Positions 51,861 through 59,937 of a stretch of 64,000 nucleotides of DNA are shown in pieces. Within the stretch, counting starts at the first letter, position 1. Each line of letters starts with the position of its first letter. A program made the translations under genes and the position numbers. The DNA lies in contig DASYPP010000069.1 of NCBI GenBank assembly GCA_036006525.1, positions 15,451-79,450 of the forward strand, given 5' to 3'. The notes beneath the pieces are model-generated. The model had not been told where the DNA came from. It was given only the letters and a program-made list of their open reading frames with translations, and made no database searches. The stretch is from DASYPP01 sp036006525 (GTDB taxonomy: Bacteria > Gemmatimonadota > Gemmatimonadetes > Gemmatimonadales > GWC2-71-9).

Positions 51861-51998
51861 GATTGAAGGGATTGAAGGGATTGAGGGGATTGAGGGATTG
51901 AGGGATTGAGGGGATTGGAAATGATTGAAGGGATTGAAGGATTGGTTTCAATCCCACAATCCCTTCAATCCCTTCAATCCCATCAATCCCATCAATCG
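51861..51998. repeat. Inverted repeat with GGGATTGA words, long left arm
   Basis: 51861-51945 is a run of about ten GATTGA(A/G)GG-type words; 51946-51998 holds five opposite-strand words (CAATCCCTT, CAATCCCAT). The arms meet at a short TTT loop. The array lies in the leader of the epimerase gene, and the right arm ends 2 bp from the LysM gene stop. A second locus with the same word is at 53473-53560. Confidence 0.9.
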
Positions 51999-51999
51999 T

Positions 52000-53244
52000 C
52001 TAGCTTGGGAGCTTCGCCACCTGTCGGGCCGGGGTACCGGCCGGCATGTCGGGATAGATCACGTTCAGGACGCGAGCGGTCGCATGGTGATCGCCGACTC
52101 GCACCACCTGCACCACGCCGAGGATCTCGGGAGTGGTATTGGAACCGTCGGGACGGGGGGCGGGCATCCGATGCATTTCGAACAGATCGCCAGGGGAAAC
52201 GCCGTCCAGCTTGCCCTTGGTCAGGAAGATCACGTCCTGGGGACCCTTCAACACCTGGAGGTCCCGGCTCTCGAGAAATGCGGCCTCCACCCCATCCGAA
52301 ATCGGCACCGGTCGCACGTGGCCGGGATCATTGAACTTCTCGACCAGCAGGGTCTGCTGCCCGGTCCGGATCGGCCCGTACACCGCGATAATCTCCGCCA
52401 CGTTCTCCGGGCGGCTCACGTCGACCACCCGGACCATGCCGGTCGGCACGATCACATCACCATAGTGGGGAATCCGGCGATCGATCCGCACGACCAGCAG
52501 GCTGTCACCCACCTGGTAGGCCCCGCCGGTGGGAGGGGTGAGGGCGACTTTGCTGTACAATGCGACCGAAGCGGAACTGGTGGTGGCCGCGATCTGGGAC
52601 GGAGACACCGGGCCCCGGAAGTTGCCGAGGGGCAGCTTCTGGTCTTCGCTCAGGAATCCGGAAGAATAGAACTCGCTCCGCCGGAGCGGACGATAAGGCT
52701 GCTGGGTATAAGCCTCGAGAGTCTCCAGCATCTGCTGGCCGCGCCGGCTGGTCCCGAAGAGGGGTGACATGTCGCTGGGCGCGGTATCACGGGCCGAGAG
52801 ATTCAGCACGCCGCTGACCGAGTCGGCCGGCAGGCCCACCGCGACGACGACGGTATCGCGGCCCACCATGACAGTCGACGGAGCCGTATCGGGAACCACC
52901 GGCGTTTGCACGGCGACCGTGGGCGGTGTCTCCTGGGGGAGAACCGCAGCTGGGGCCGGTGTGTCCTGGGTGGGGACCGATGGAGCCTGCGCGGTGCTGC
53001 CGGAGATTCGAAGCACTTCGCCGGGATAGATCCAATGCGGATCCTCCACGACGTCCGTGTTCCGCCGGTAGATCTCGGGCCACAGCACCGGGTCTCCCAG
53101 GTACTGGCCGGCGATGGCCCAGAGGGTATCGCCCGTCTTGACGGTATGAGTCTGGTCCTGGGCCACCGCGAGGCCGGTCCCAAGGACCAGGCCGGCGAGT
53201 GCCAAAGGAAGGGGCCGGAGGTGTTTACGCTGCCTGCGAAGCAT
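52000..53244 (-). CDS. Secreted LysM-domain protein
   Basis: 414 residues. Signal peptide (PLALAGLVLGTGLAVAQ), then one LysM domain: VKTGDTLWAIAGQYLGDPVL, WPEIYRRNTDVVEDPHWIYP, GEVLRI, a form with the D-P-x-W-I-Y-P-G-E signature. A Pro/Thr/Val-rich linker follows, then a globular C-terminal half (QVGDSLLVVRIDRRIPHYGD, IVAVYGPIRTGQQTLLVEKF-like). The LysM should bind peptidoglycan; the C-terminal function is unknown. It stands alone between two GGGATTGA repeats. The 322-bp gap upstream holds TATATATT-like AT-rich DNA near 53320 that may be its -10 region. Confidence 0.85.
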   Translation of the reverse strand: MLRRQRKHLRPLPLALAGLVLGTGLAVAQDQTHTVKTGDTLWAIAGQYLGDPVLWPEIYRRNTDVVEDPHWIYPGEVLRISGSTAQAPSVPTQDTPAPAAVLPQETPPTVAVQTPVVPDTAPSTVMVGRDTVVVAVGLPADSVSGVLNLSARDTAPSDMSPLFGTSRRGQQMLETLEAYTQQPYRPLRRSEFYSSGFLSEDQKLPLGNFRGPVSPSQIAATTSSASVALYSKVALTPPTGGAYQVGDSLLVVRIDRRIPHYGDVIVPTGMVRVVDVSRPENVAEIIAVYGPIRTGQQTLLVEKFNDPGHVRPVPISDGVEAAFLESRDLQVLKGPQDVIFLTKGKLDGVSPGDLFEMHRMPAPRPDGSNTTPEILGVVQVVRVGDHHATARVLNVIYPDMPAGTPARQVAKLPS

Positions 53245-53472
53245 TGGAGTCGTCCCCCAAAGCGGGTAACAGAACGAGGGCGGAAGTGGCTACCGTCGGG
53301 TTAGAAATGCACCGCGACAATATATAACCCGAGCAAAATCAACGCCATACGCGACCCACCTCAAGTATTGTCTCGCAAAAGGGTGTGGCCAGCAGACTTA
53401 AGACGTTTGGGGGGAAGCGGTTAGGGGCACAATTCGCGGGGAATGGAGGGGCGGAAAGCGAGAAGCCTAGAA

Positions 53473-53560
53473 GTTTGAGGGGATTGAGAGGATGAAGGGA
53501 TTGAGGGGATTTGCGCCTTGGCCTTCCATCCCATCAATCCCCTCAATGCCTTCAATCCCG
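53473..53560. repeat. Inverted repeat with GGGATTGA words downstream of ssb
   Basis: Left arm 53473-53511 (TTTGAGGGGATTGAGAGGAT, then GAAGGGATTGAGGGGAT) pairs with right arm 53527-53560 (ATCCCATCAATCCCCTCAAT, then GCCTTCAATCCCG). The right arm ends 7 bp before the ssb stop. The remainder of the 53245-53566 gap shows no gene. Confidence 0.88.
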
Positions 53561-53566
53561 TCACTC

Positions 53567-54046
53567 TCAGAACGGCAGATCGTCTTCTTCGCTGTCCAGC
53601 GCCTCGGGGAAATCCTCGAAGTTCTCGGGCTTGGCGGGCGCCGCGGCGGCGGCGCCGACCTTGGGAGCCGGGGTGTAGGAATCGCTGTCCCCCGGCGCCT
53701 GGCGGCCGGAAAGCATAATGAGCTCATTCCCGATGATCTCGGTGGTGTAGCGCGTCTGACCCTCGCGATCCTGCCAGGAGCGCGACTCGATCCGGCCCTC
53801 GACGTAGAGCTTATCGCCCTTCTTGCAGTACTTCTCGATGGTCTCCACCACGTTATTGAACTTGCTGCTCCAGAAGATGACCCGGTGCCACTCGGTCTTC
53901 TCCTGCTTTTCACCCGACTGGGCCTTCCAGTTGCGGCTGGTAGCGAGGGACAGGTTGGCCACCCGACTCCCGTTGGACGTACTGCGCACTTCGGGATCGG
54001 CGCCCAGGTTGCCGATCAGTATCACTTTGTTCAGGCTTCGGCTCAC
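53567..54046 (-). CDS. ssb: Single-stranded DNA-binding protein
   Basis: 159 residues. OB fold MSRSLNKVILIGNLGADPEV, LATSRNWKAQSGEKQEKTEW, FWSSKFNNVVETIEKYCKKG and DKLYVEGRIESRSWQDREGQ. A Pro/Ala linker leads to the acidic tip EEDDLPF that recruits partners. It coats ssDNA in replication and repair. The leader (54047-54171) holds a 12-bp palindrome. It is a lone gene; priB, rpsF and rpsR are not adjacent. Confidence 0.97.
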   Translation of the reverse strand: MSRSLNKVILIGNLGADPEVRSTSNGSRVANLSLATSRNWKAQSGEKQEKTEWHRVIFWSSKFNNVVETIEKYCKKGDKLYVEGRIESRSWQDREGQTRYTTEIIGNELIMLSGRQAPGDSDSYTPAPKVGAAAAAPAKPENFEDFPEALDSEEDDLPF

Positions 54047-54132
54047 GACGACCTCCTACGGGGAATGCAGGGTGGGACGGAACGGTGCGACCAATCTATG
54101 TGAAAAACCGTCCATCGTAATAACCAAAAAGA

Positions 54133-54144
54133 TACCCGCGGGTA
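54133..54144. promoter_or_regulatory. 12-bp palindrome between rimI and ssb
   Basis: TACCCGCGGGTA is perfectly symmetric. On the minus strand it is followed by CTTTTT, so it may mark the rimI end, but it has no loop and could equally be an operator for ssb. The rest of the 125-bp gap shows no gene. Confidence 0.35.
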
Positions 54145-54171
54145 CCAGAAAAGCGCACTGCCAGGGAAGTC

Positions 54172-54630
54172 TTACCGGTCGCCCAACGCCCGGCGCAAGA
54201 CCATCGCATCTTCCACGGGTTTCCGGTAGTACTCCCTTCGCCGGCCCATGGGCCGGAACCCGTGGGCCAGGTACATCGCGATGGCCGGCTCGTTGGATGC
54301 CCGGACCTCCAGAAAGACATCGGCCACGCCTCGGGTCTTCAACGCATCGAGCCCCGCCTCCAGCAGCCTGCCGCCCAGCCCGTTGCGGCGGCGTTCCGGG
54401 GCCACGGCGAGGTTCAGAATCTCCCCCTCCTGGTCTACCGAGCGGGCGACGAGGTAGCCGCCCAGTTGCCCCGACTTGAGTTCCGCCAGCAATCCGAAGC
54501 TGTAGGGTGATTCCAGCATCTCCTGGAATCCGCCCGGCGACCAGGGATCGCTGAAGCAACGGGGCTCGAGCCGCGCGAGCTCCGCGACGTCAGCGAGCAG
54601 TGCCGGCCGAATCTGGTAAGCGACGGCCAT
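54172..54630 (-). CDS. rimI: Ribosomal-protein-alanine N-acetyltransferase RimI-like (GNAT)
   Basis: 152 residues from the ATG at 54630, which has GGGAGG 6 nt before it. GNAT motifs: VAELARLEPRCFSDPWSPGG (RimI-type W-S region), LGGYLVARSVDQEGEILNLA, VAPERRRNGLGGRLL (acetyl-CoA loop R-R-x-G-x-G), ASNEPAIAMYLAHGF and RRREYYRKPVEDAMVL. It acetylates an N-terminal alanine, classically of bS18. It overlaps tsaB by 41 bp, and the tsaE-tsaB-rimI grouping is common. Confidence 0.9.
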   Translation of the reverse strand: MAVAYQIRPALLADVAELARLEPRCFSDPWSPGGFQEMLESPYSFGLLAELKSGQLGGYLVARSVDQEGEILNLAVAPERRRNGLGGRLLEAGLDALKTRGVADVFLEVRASNEPAIAMYLAHGFRPMGRRREYYRKPVEDAMVLRRALGDR

Positions 54631-55306
54631 GCAGGGCCTCCCAACGCACCTGTGCTTCCGCGGGTCTACCGTATTCCGGTTCCCAGGTCCCCAAGTCGAC
54701 GATTTCCCGGGTGGCGCCGGCCACACCGACCAGGTCCAGGAGCACCGCCGCCCGCGGTTGGGCGGCTTCGCCGTCGACCAGGTCCGGCCCGGAGAAACCC
54801 GGCAATGCGAGCTCACTCACCAGCAGATCGGGCCGCGGCCACTCGGCCAGCATCGCGGGGCGGCCCACGGCCGGTTCCCGGAGCACCGAGATACCCGCTG
54901 CTGTGATGTCGTACAAGGCGGCATAACACTCACCGCGGAGGGCCTCGGTCACCGCCAGTATTCGTCGAGCGGTGGGCTTCGATGTCCAGCCACCGTACGC
55001 CATGACCAGGAGTGCCGACGCCGCGCGCACCGGGATATTGCCGGCATACGCCAGCCCCTTGGCTACGGTAGCCCCGATCCGGAGCCCGGTGAAGCTCCCC
55101 GGCCCGTCCGTCACCAGGATGCCATGGATGCGAGACAGGGGGATCCTTGCCCCGTTCAGCACCCGCTCGATGGCGGGCACCAGCTCCACCGCGTGACGAC
55201 GCGCGCCTTGCACGATCTCCTCGGCGAGAACAACACCGGCCGAGCCCACGGCCACCGAGGCCTGGTCTCCACTGGTGTCGATGGCGAGCCAGGGCAGCGG
55301 CGTCAT
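54590..55306 (-). CDS. tsaB: tRNA threonylcarbamoyladenosine modification protein TsaB
   Basis: 238 residues from the ATG at 55306. ASKHA-fold opening PLPWLAIDTSGDQASVAVG and the family blocks HAVELVPAIERVLNGARIPL, ILVTDGPGSFTGLRIGATVA, KGLAY. TsaB partners TsaD and TsaE to make t6A37. The ATG overlaps the tsaE stop (ATGA). An extension to 55405 is antisense-like within tsaE and rejected. Confidence 0.93.
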   Translation of the reverse strand: MTPLPWLAIDTSGDQASVAVGSAGVVLAEEIVQGARRHAVELVPAIERVLNGARIPLSRIHGILVTDGPGSFTGLRIGATVAKGLAYAGNIPVRAASALLVMAYGGWTSKPTARRILAVTEALRGECYAALYDITAAGISVLREPAVGRPAMLAEWPRPDLLVSELALPGFSGPDLVDGEAAQPRAAVLLDLVGVAGATREIVDLGTWEPEYGRPAEAQVRWEALHGRRLPDSAGTAR

Positions 55307-55719
55307 CCAATCTCCAGCCGCCGCCGGGCGGGATCGGACTCGACGTGGGCCAGGGTACAGGTCAGCGAAGGCGTCGGCAAGTAAGCTCCGGCCCGCTCGG
55401 GCCATTCGATGAGCACCGCATCGCCATCCTTGAGCAGGCTCTCCCAGTCCAGGTCGGCGGCCTCATCCGGGTGCTTCAACCGATAGCAGTCGAGGTGAAA
55501 CACCGGCCCGCGGGTTCCCTGGTAGCGGTGCACCAGGTTATACGTCGGGCTGGTGGCGTGCCGGGTGACGCCAAGCCCGCGAGAGATCGCCTGCACCAGC
55601 GTCGTCTTCCCCGCGCCCAGTTCGCCGACGAAAAAAACTACGCTCCGCGGCGCGAGGCCCCTCCCGATCGCTTCACCCTGTTGCAGGAGTTGGCTTTCAC
55701 TCAAAGTCAGTGTCGTCAT
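55303..55719 (-). CDS. tsaE: tRNA threonylcarbamoyladenosine ATPase TsaE
   Basis: 138 residues. P-loop VVFFVGELGAGKTTLVQAIS, SPTYNLVHRYQG, VFHLDCYRLKHPDEAADLDW and VLIEWPERAG. It supplies ATP hydrolysis to the TsaBD complex for t6A synthesis. Family length of about 140-150 is met. Upstream lies the inverted repeat that separates it from uvrB. Confidence 0.94.
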   Translation of the reverse strand: MTTLTLSESQLLQQGEAIGRGLAPRSVVFFVGELGAGKTTLVQAISRGLGVTRHATSPTYNLVHRYQGTRGPVFHLDCYRLKHPDEAADLDWESLLKDGDAVLIEWPERAGAYLPTPSLTCTLAHVESDPARRRLEIG

Positions 55720-55749
55720 TCCGCTCCCGGGAAGGCATCACTGGCAACC

Positions 55750-55866
55750 ACAACTGCCAACGCAAAGGCGCGAAGACCCAAAGACTCATCCGGTTGAATG
55801 GTTGATTCCTCAGTAAGAGAATTCAATTTGTCCTTTGCGACTCCGCGACTTTGCGTTGGCAGTTTA
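55750..55866. repeat. Inverted repeat with CGCAAAG words between uvrB and tsaE
   Basis: Left arm 55750-55799 (CAACTGCCAACGCAAAGGCG, then CGAAGACCCAAAG ... TTGAAT) pairs with right arm 55821-55866 (ATTCAATTTGTCCTTTGCGA, then CTCCGCGACTTTGCGTTGGC ...). The outer 16 bp (AACTGCCAACGCAAAG) are perfect. The right arm contains the TAA stop of uvrB. Confidence 0.92.
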
Positions 55867-57909
55867 ACCGGCCCGCCGGCGCGAGCGGCCCGGTGCCGTG
55901 CGCTTCGGCTCGATCCCGCCGGCAGCCTTGAGGTCGAGGATCTGGTCGCGGAGCAGGGCCGCCAGCTCGAACTCCAGGTTGGCCGCCGCCTCTTTCATCT
56001 GCTGCTCCAGCGCGGCCAGCGCCTTGGCGCGGCGGGCCGGGTCGTGCAGGTCTCCCGACATGAGGCTCTTCGCCGCCGGGGGCCGCTCGGTCCTCGCGTC
56101 GGCGACCCGGGTGGAGAGCCGCACCTCCTCCAGCGACTTGATGATCGATACCGGCGTGATACCGTTGGCATCGTTGTATCGCCGCTGGATGTCGCGGCGG
56201 CGGTCCATCTCGGCGATCGCCCGCTGCATGGAGCCGGTCATCCGGTCGGCGTAGAGAATCGCCTTGCCGTTGAGGTGCCGGGCGGCGCGCCCCGTGGTCT
56301 GGATCAGGGAGCGGTCGGAGCGCAGGAACCCCTCCTGGTCGGCGTCGAGGATGGCGACCAGCGACACCTCGGGAAGGTCGAGCCCTTCGCGCAGAAGGTT
56401 GATCCCGACCAGCACATCGAAGTCTCCCAGCCGGAGGCCGCGCAGGATCTCCATCCGCTCGATCGCGTCGATGTCGGAGTGGAGGTAGCGCACCAGTACC
56501 CCGGTCTGCTGCAGGTAGTCGGTGAGGTCCTCGGCCATGCGCTTGGTCAGCGTGGTGACCAGGACCCGTTCGCGCCGGCCGACCCGTTCCCGGATCTCGT
56601 GCAGCAGGTCGTCCACCTGGCCCTTGACCGGGCGGATGATCACCTCGGGGTCGATCAGGCCGGTCGGCCGGATGATCTGCTCCACCACGTGGCCTTCAGA
56701 GAGCTTGAGCTCGTACTCGCCCGGGGTGGCGGACACCGCGATCATCTGGGGCACCAGGCTCATGAACTCATCGAACATGAGCGGCCGGTTGTCGAGAGCC
56801 GAAGGGAGCCGGAAGCCGTACTCTACCAGGACGTTCTTCCGGGCCCGGTCTCCGTTGAACATCCCGCCGATCTGGGGGAGGCTCACGTGCGACTCGTCCA
56901 CCACCACGAGGTAATCGCTGGGGAAATAGTCGATCAGGCATGCGGGGCGCTCGCCGGCGGCCCGGCCGGTCAGCGGCCGTGAGTAGTTCTCGATGCCGGC
57001 GCAGGTCCCGATCTCCAGCATCATCTCGATGTCAAAAGTGGTCCGGGACTCCAAGCGCTGGGCCTCGAGCAGCTTGCCCGCGGTCTTGAGCTCGAGCAGC
57101 CGCTCGGCCAGCTCGGCCCGGATCAGCTTCACCGCCCGCTCGATGGTGGCGCGCTGGGTGACGAAATGCTTCGCCGGGTAGATGGCCGAGCGGTCCAGCT
57201 GCTGAATCACCTCGCCGGTGAGCGGGCGGATCTTGGAGATCCGCTCGACTTCATCTCCCCAGAGCTCGATCCGCACGGCGACTTCGTCGTAGGCGGGAAA
57301 GACTTCGATGGTATCTCCCCGAACCCGGAAGGTACCGGGCTCGAAGGAGACATCGTTGCGCTGGTACTGAATGCGCACCAGGTCGGCCAGGATGCTATCC
57401 CGGCTGCGCTGTTCTCCGCGCGCGACCCCGGCGATCTGTCTCCGGTATTCGACCGGGTCTCCCAGGCCATAGATGGCGCTGACGGTGGCGACGATGACGA
57501 CATCGTCCCGCTCCGACAGGCTGGTGGTGGCCCGCAACCGCAGGGACTCGATGTCCTCGTTGATCGACGCGTCTTTTTCGATGTAGACGTCGGTCTGGGG
57601 GACGTAGGCCTCAGGCTGGTAGTAGTCGTAGTAGGAAACGAAGTACTCGACGGCATTATTGGGCAGGAACTGCCGCAGCTCACCATAGAGCTGGGCCGCG
57701 AGGGTCTTGTTATGGGAGAGGACCAGGGTCGGCTTGCCGACGTTGGCGATGACATTGGCCAGGGTCATGGTCTTGCCGGAACCGGTGACGCCGAGAAGGG
57801 TCTGGTACCGGGCGCCAGCCCGCACTCCGGCCGTCAATTCCGCGATGGCGCGGGGTTGATCTCCAGCCGGAACAAATGGCGCGATGACTTCGAATTTCGG
57901 GCTTGGCAT
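55864..57909 (-). CDS. uvrB: Excinuclease ABC subunit B
   Basis: 681 residues. Walker A GVTGSGKT at 40-47, the beta-hairpin region VEYFVSYYDYYQPEAYVPQT, helicase motifs VVDESHVSLPQIGGM, ATPGEYE, VLVGINLLREGLDLPEVSL, and QTTGRAARHLNG. The C-terminal UVR motif (LEQQMKEAAANLEFELAALL) binds UvrC. It verifies DNA damage in nucleotide excision repair. Start ATG at 57909; its stop is inside a repeat arm. Confidence 0.97.
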   Translation of the reverse strand: MPSPKFEVIAPFVPAGDQPRAIAELTAGVRAGARYQTLLGVTGSGKTMTLANVIANVGKPTLVLSHNKTLAAQLYGELRQFLPNNAVEYFVSYYDYYQPEAYVPQTDVYIEKDASINEDIESLRLRATTSLSERDDVVIVATVSAIYGLGDPVEYRRQIAGVARGEQRSRDSILADLVRIQYQRNDVSFEPGTFRVRGDTIEVFPAYDEVAVRIELWGDEVERISKIRPLTGEVIQQLDRSAIYPAKHFVTQRATIERAVKLIRAELAERLLELKTAGKLLEAQRLESRTTFDIEMMLEIGTCAGIENYSRPLTGRAAGERPACLIDYFPSDYLVVVDESHVSLPQIGGMFNGDRARKNVLVEYGFRLPSALDNRPLMFDEFMSLVPQMIAVSATPGEYELKLSEGHVVEQIIRPTGLIDPEVIIRPVKGQVDDLLHEIRERVGRRERVLVTTLTKRMAEDLTDYLQQTGVLVRYLHSDIDAIERMEILRGLRLGDFDVLVGINLLREGLDLPEVSLVAILDADQEGFLRSDRSLIQTTGRAARHLNGKAILYADRMTGSMQRAIAEMDRRRDIQRRYNDANGITPVSIIKSLEEVRLSTRVADARTERPPAAKSLMSGDLHDPARRAKALAALEQQMKEAAANLEFELAALLRDQILDLKAAGGIEPKRTAPGRSRRRAG

Positions 57910-57921
57910 ACGGGGAGCAAC

Positions 57922-59937
57922 TTAATGACTACGGCGTTTGTTCGGTAGGAGGCTCATCGAGGCTGCCAAATCGGGTACAGCGGTTGCCGGGGTGCCCGGT
58001 GCACCTGGCTGCCGGTCGAGAATCTGCCGAACCACTTCGGCCAGCGCGTCACCATTGAACGGTTTCGCGATGAAGGGATCCTGGTCGGTCAACAAGCCAC
58101 GGCGAATGACGTCCACGCCGGTGTAGCCCGACATATACAAGATGGGAAGATTGTAGCCGCGCTCCTCGAGAGCCCTGGCCAGTTCGCGGCCATTCATCTC
58201 CGGCATGATCACGTCGCACACGATCATGTGAATCGGGCGCGAGGCTTCACCGATCAGCCGCAGAGCTTCGCGCCCATTCTCGGCTTCCAGCACCGAATAG
58301 CCGTGAGTCTCCAGAATACGGCAGGACAAGTTGCGCACCGCGGGCTCATCTTCAACCACCAGTATGGTTTCAGTCCCGGAACTCTCCGCCAGGGGTGCGG
58401 CGCCGTCCGGGGTGATGTCGGCGGTGACGGCGGGAAGGTAAATCTTGAATGAAGTCCCCAACCCCGGTTCGCTATAGACCCAGACGTACCCATCGGACTG
58501 TTTGACGATTCCGTACACCGTGGACAGCCCCAGGCCGGTGCCCTGCCCCGTCGGTTTGGTAGTAAAGAAAGGCTCGAAGACCCGGCCCGCGGTTTCGATC
58601 TCCATCCCGGGCCCGTTGTCGCTCACCGAGATCATGGTGTAATTGCCGCGGATTACCGCCGTCGGCCAGTGCCGGGCGGCATATTCATCGTCCAGGGTCA
58701 CGGCCGCGGTTTCGAAGGTGACATGGCCATGAGCCTGGATCGCGTCGCGGGCATTGAGCACCAGATTCACCAGCACCTGCTCCAACTGGCCTCGATCGGC
58801 CCGCACCGGGCGAAGCCCGGGCGCCATCCGGATTTCGAAGGCGATGTCGGCGCCGAGCAGCCGGGCCAGCATATCACGGGTGCCCTCGACAACCGCGTTG
58901 ACATCGAGCAGGGTTGGCGTCAGGACCTGGCGGCGCGCGAAGGCGAGGAGTTGGCGTACGATCTCGGAGGCCCGGCCGCCGGCCTTCAGGATTTCCTCGA
59001 CGTCCCTGGCCTGGGGATGATCCGCCCCTAACCCTTTCTTGAGGAACTCCGCGAATCCGATCACCACCGCCATCATGTTGTTCACCTCGTGGGCGACACC
59101 GCCGGCGACCCGCCCGACGGCTTCCATCTTCTGCGCTTGCCGGATTCGAACCTCGGCCTGGAGCCGGTCCGTGATGTCATGGACGAGGATCAGTTTGGCG
59201 AACACGCCGGCCCAGGGGATCGCCTGCCAGAGGACTTCGACTTCGATCGTGCTTCCGTCGGCCCGGCGGTGCTGCATCGGCAACCCGGTCGCGGAGTAGG
59301 GCTGGCGGCGCAGGGCAGCGATGGAGGGATCGTGCGGATCGGGGAGCAGTTCAGGCAAGATCATCCGGCGAAAGTCGTCAGCGCTGTATCCGTAATGGGC
59401 CCGGGCCGACGGGTTCACCTCCAGAATGGCCAGCGACTCGCCGTCGCACACCAGCATCGGCGAGGGATTCCGCTCGAACAGCAGGAGGTATTGCTCGGCC
59501 TGGTCCCGGGCGGCGTATTGGCGGCGGCGCGCGCGGAGGGCGGCTTCGACATTGCTGATCAGGGTAGTCGACTTGACGGGACGCTCGAGCAGGGTCGCGC
59601 TGGTGCGGGCGCGCAGCGAGGGTACCCGGATACTGTCCTGCGACCCGCGCGAGGTCAGCAGAATGACTGGAAGATCCGACCAGGGCGGTTGTTCCTCCAG
59701 CAGCCGGATAAACCGGGGTAGCTCACCGGTTTCAAGCGCTTCCTCGGCAACCAGCACCGCGGCACATCCCAGTTCGATTGTGTCACACAGGCGGGCCAGG
59801 CTGGGGCAGGTCCGGGTACTCAGGCCCTGCCGGCGGAGCACGCCGGCGGTCAGTTCCGCGTCGCGACCGGTGGGCGCGAGGAGGGCGATTTCCTCGCTGG
59901 ACGGCGAGAAGACCGGCGCGCTCTCAGCGAGACTCAT
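57922..59937 (-). CDS. Hybrid sensor histidine kinase / response regulator with PAS domain
   Basis: 671 residues. Order: a degenerate receiver-like domain (about 15-135) without a clear phospho-Asp; PAS (about 148-260, PMLVCDGESLAILEVNPSAR); HisKA with His283 in GGVAHEVNNMMAVVIGFAEF; HATPase (NLVLNARDAI N box, VSDNGPGMEI, KPTGQGTGLGLSTVYGIVKQ); and a C-terminal receiver (ILVVEDEPAVRNLSC, phospho-Asp in VCDVIMPEMNGRELA). No membrane helix, so it senses a cytosolic signal. It overlaps the KaiC-like gene by 14 bp, so the two are co-translated and likely act together. No DNA-binding output is present. Confidence 0.93.
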   Translation of the reverse strand: MSLAESAPVFSPSSEEIALLAPTGRDAELTAGVLRRQGLSTRTCPSLARLCDTIELGCAAVLVAEEALETGELPRFIRLLEEQPPWSDLPVILLTSRGSQDSIRVPSLRARTSATLLERPVKSTTLISNVEAALRARRRQYAARDQAEQYLLLFERNPSPMLVCDGESLAILEVNPSARAHYGYSADDFRRMILPELLPDPHDPSIAALRRQPYSATGLPMQHRRADGSTIEVEVLWQAIPWAGVFAKLILVHDITDRLQAEVRIRQAQKMEAVGRVAGGVAHEVNNMMAVVIGFAEFLKKGLGADHPQARDVEEILKAGGRASEIVRQLLAFARRQVLTPTLLDVNAVVEGTRDMLARLLGADIAFEIRMAPGLRPVRADRGQLEQVLVNLVLNARDAIQAHGHVTFETAAVTLDDEYAARHWPTAVIRGNYTMISVSDNGPGMEIETAGRVFEPFFTTKPTGQGTGLGLSTVYGIVKQSDGYVWVYSEPGLGTSFKIYLPAVTADITPDGAAPLAESSGTETILVVEDEPAVRNLSCRILETHGYSVLEAENGREALRLIGEASRPIHMIVCDVIMPEMNGRELARALEERGYNLPILYMSGYTGVDVIRRGLLTDQDPFIAKPFNGDALAEVVRQILDRQPGAPGTPATAVPDLAASMSLLPNKRRSH

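Noticed and set aside
51823..51957. Longer epimerase starting in the tandem repeat
   Set aside because: It would consist of N-P-F/N-P-L repeats; GAGG before the ATG at 51822 and the Rossmann motif fix the start.
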